Positions 22,647 to 23,205 of a stretch of DNA of 23,205 nucleotides are shown here, piece by piece. Position numbers and translations under genes: made by a program. The notes beneath the pieces are model-generated. The model had not been told where the DNA came from and searched no databases. It worked only from the letters and a program-made list of their open reading frames with translations. The DNA comes from CAZNLL01 sp964573885 (GTDB taxonomy: Bacteria; Desulfobacterota; DSM-4660; Desulfatiglandales; Desulfatiglandaceae), in NCBI GenBank assembly GCA_964573885.1, contig CAZNLL010000053.1, positions 1-23,205 of the forward strand, written 5' to 3'. Within the stretch, counting starts at the first letter, position 1. The number at the start of each line of letters is the position of its first letter.

Positions 22647-23141
22647 ATGAGTAAAACAGAGGACAACCTCAGGGAGGCCTTTGCCGGGGAATCACAGGCC
22701 AACCGTAAATACCTGGCCTTTGCCGAGGCCGCTCAAAAAGAGGGTTATCCCCAGGCGGCCAAACTTTTCAGGGCCGCCGCCTACGCCGAGACCGTCCATG
22801 CCCATGCCCACCTAAGGGCCCTCGGTGCCGTGAAGGGCACGGCCGAAAACCTAAAAGAGGCCGTGGCCGGGGAAACCCATGAATTCAAGTCCATGTATCC
22901 GGCCATGATCCAAACGGCCCAAGAGGAAGGAAAAAAGGCGGCGGAACGCACCTTTACCTACGCCAACGAGGTGGAAAAGGTGCATGCCTCTCTTTACCAG
23001 GAGGCCCTGGACAACCTGGATGATTTCCAGGAGCAGGACTACTATGTGTGTTCCGTTTGCGGGTATACCTGTGAGAGGGAACCTCCTGAGACGTGCCCGG
23101 TCTGCAAATCCAAGGCCAAGGCCTTTTTTAAGGTTGATTAG
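22647..23141 (+). CDS. rbr: Rubrerythrin
   Basis: Peroxide-reducing non-haem di-iron protein that protects anaerobes against oxidative stress. The 164-residue chain has an erythrin four-helix bundle with iron ligands in GESQAN (Glu15), AETVHAHAH (Glu48, His51), GETHEF (Glu76, Glu79) and EVEKVH (Glu110, His113). A C-terminal rubredoxin domain has Cys135-x2-Cys138 and Cys150-x2-Cys153. Electrons normally pass from rubredoxin to the di-iron site. ATG 22647 has AAGGAG upstream; in-frame codons back to 22491 do not resemble the family. It is unrelated to the catabolic genes and supports a strictly anaerobic host. Confidence 0.96.
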   Translation: MSKTEDNLREAFAGESQANRKYLAFAEAAQKEGYPQAAKLFRAAAYAETVHAHAHLRALGAVKGTAENLKEAVAGETHEFKSMYPAMIQTAQEEGKKAAERTFTYANEVEKVHASLYQEALDNLDDFQEQDYYVCSVCGYTCEREPPETCPVCKSKAKAFFKVD

Positions 23142-23180
23142 GGTCGCAAATAAAAATGAATGAAATTTTGGGGGAACATC

Positions 23181-23205
23181 ATGGCAAGACCCGAGGACAT
23201 GTATC
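23181..23205 (+). CDS. Start of a probable rubredoxin-like gene (cut by the window edge)
   Basis: ATG 23181, with GGGGGAAC just upstream, opens a frame reading MARPEDMY before the window ends. This N-terminus resembles that of rubredoxin-like proteins encoded after rubrerythrin in sulfate reducers, as far as I remember. The 39-bp spacing from rubrerythrin fits a two-gene redox operon. With only eight codons visible, the assignment rests mostly on context. Confidence 0.5.

Noticed and set aside
1..23205. tRNA, rRNA, CRISPR arrays, insertion sequences with transposase
   Set aside because: None was recognised on either strand. The only transposon-like signal is the small inverted-repeat segment at 18202-18398.

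Overview
The window reads as part of the chromosome of a strictly anaerobic, Gram-negative bacterium, most likely a Desulfobacterota (sulfate-reducer or syntroph-like) species. The reasons are dense CoA-ester catabolic operons, a 4-hydroxybutyryl-CoA dehydratase-type radical enzyme, DUF362, DUF169 and DUF35 proteins, a periplasmic branched-chain-type ABC transporter, and a rubrerythrin followed by a rubredoxin-like start. This taxonomic placement is inferred from gene content, not from a search.

Layout. From 58 to 7663 a plus-strand operon encodes an acyl-CoA dehydrogenase, a thiolase, an enoyl-CoA hydratase, a remnant of a 3-hydroxyacyl-CoA dehydrogenase, a MaoC hydratase, a double-TetR regulator, an AbfD-like dehydratase, a small four-cysteine protein and a short-chain dehydrogenase. 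It converges at 7663/7680 with a long run of minus-strand genes. In transcription order these are a double-TetR regulator (22143-20932, closed by a terminator); a thiolase-like protein, DUF35 partner and SDR (20841-18424); a five-gene Liv-type ABC transporter (18017-13422); and an acyl-CoA dehydrogenase, DUF169 protein, AMP-forming acyl-CoA ligase, 3-hydroxyacyl-CoA dehydrogenase and DUF362 protein (13356-7680). At the right edge rubrerythrin and the first codons of a probable rubredoxin run on the plus strand.

How it fits together (inference). A carboxylic acid would be imported by the ABC system, activated by the ligase, and oxidised by the dehydrogenases, hydratases, 3-hydroxyacyl-CoA dehydrogenase and SDRs. 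The radical dehydratase would act on a 4-hydroxyacyl-CoA-like intermediate. C-C cleavage would be done by a canonical thiolase and/or the cysteine-less thiolase-like/DUF35 pair. Two homologous tandem TetR proteins, one in the plus operon and one at the right end of the minus-strand block, are the obvious candidates for acyl-CoA-responsive control. The substrate cannot be read from the sequence.

Points most worth a second look: the paired double-TetR regulators and the palindromes upstream of them; the AbfD-like enzyme with one residue fewer before its last cluster cysteine, coupled to an unrecognised CxxC/CxxxC protein; the deleted dehydrogenase remnant; the thiolase-like protein with Gly in place of the nucleophilic Cys; and a 189-bp segment with perfect 13-bp inverted ends and TTTA flanks that carries a predicted liv promoter.
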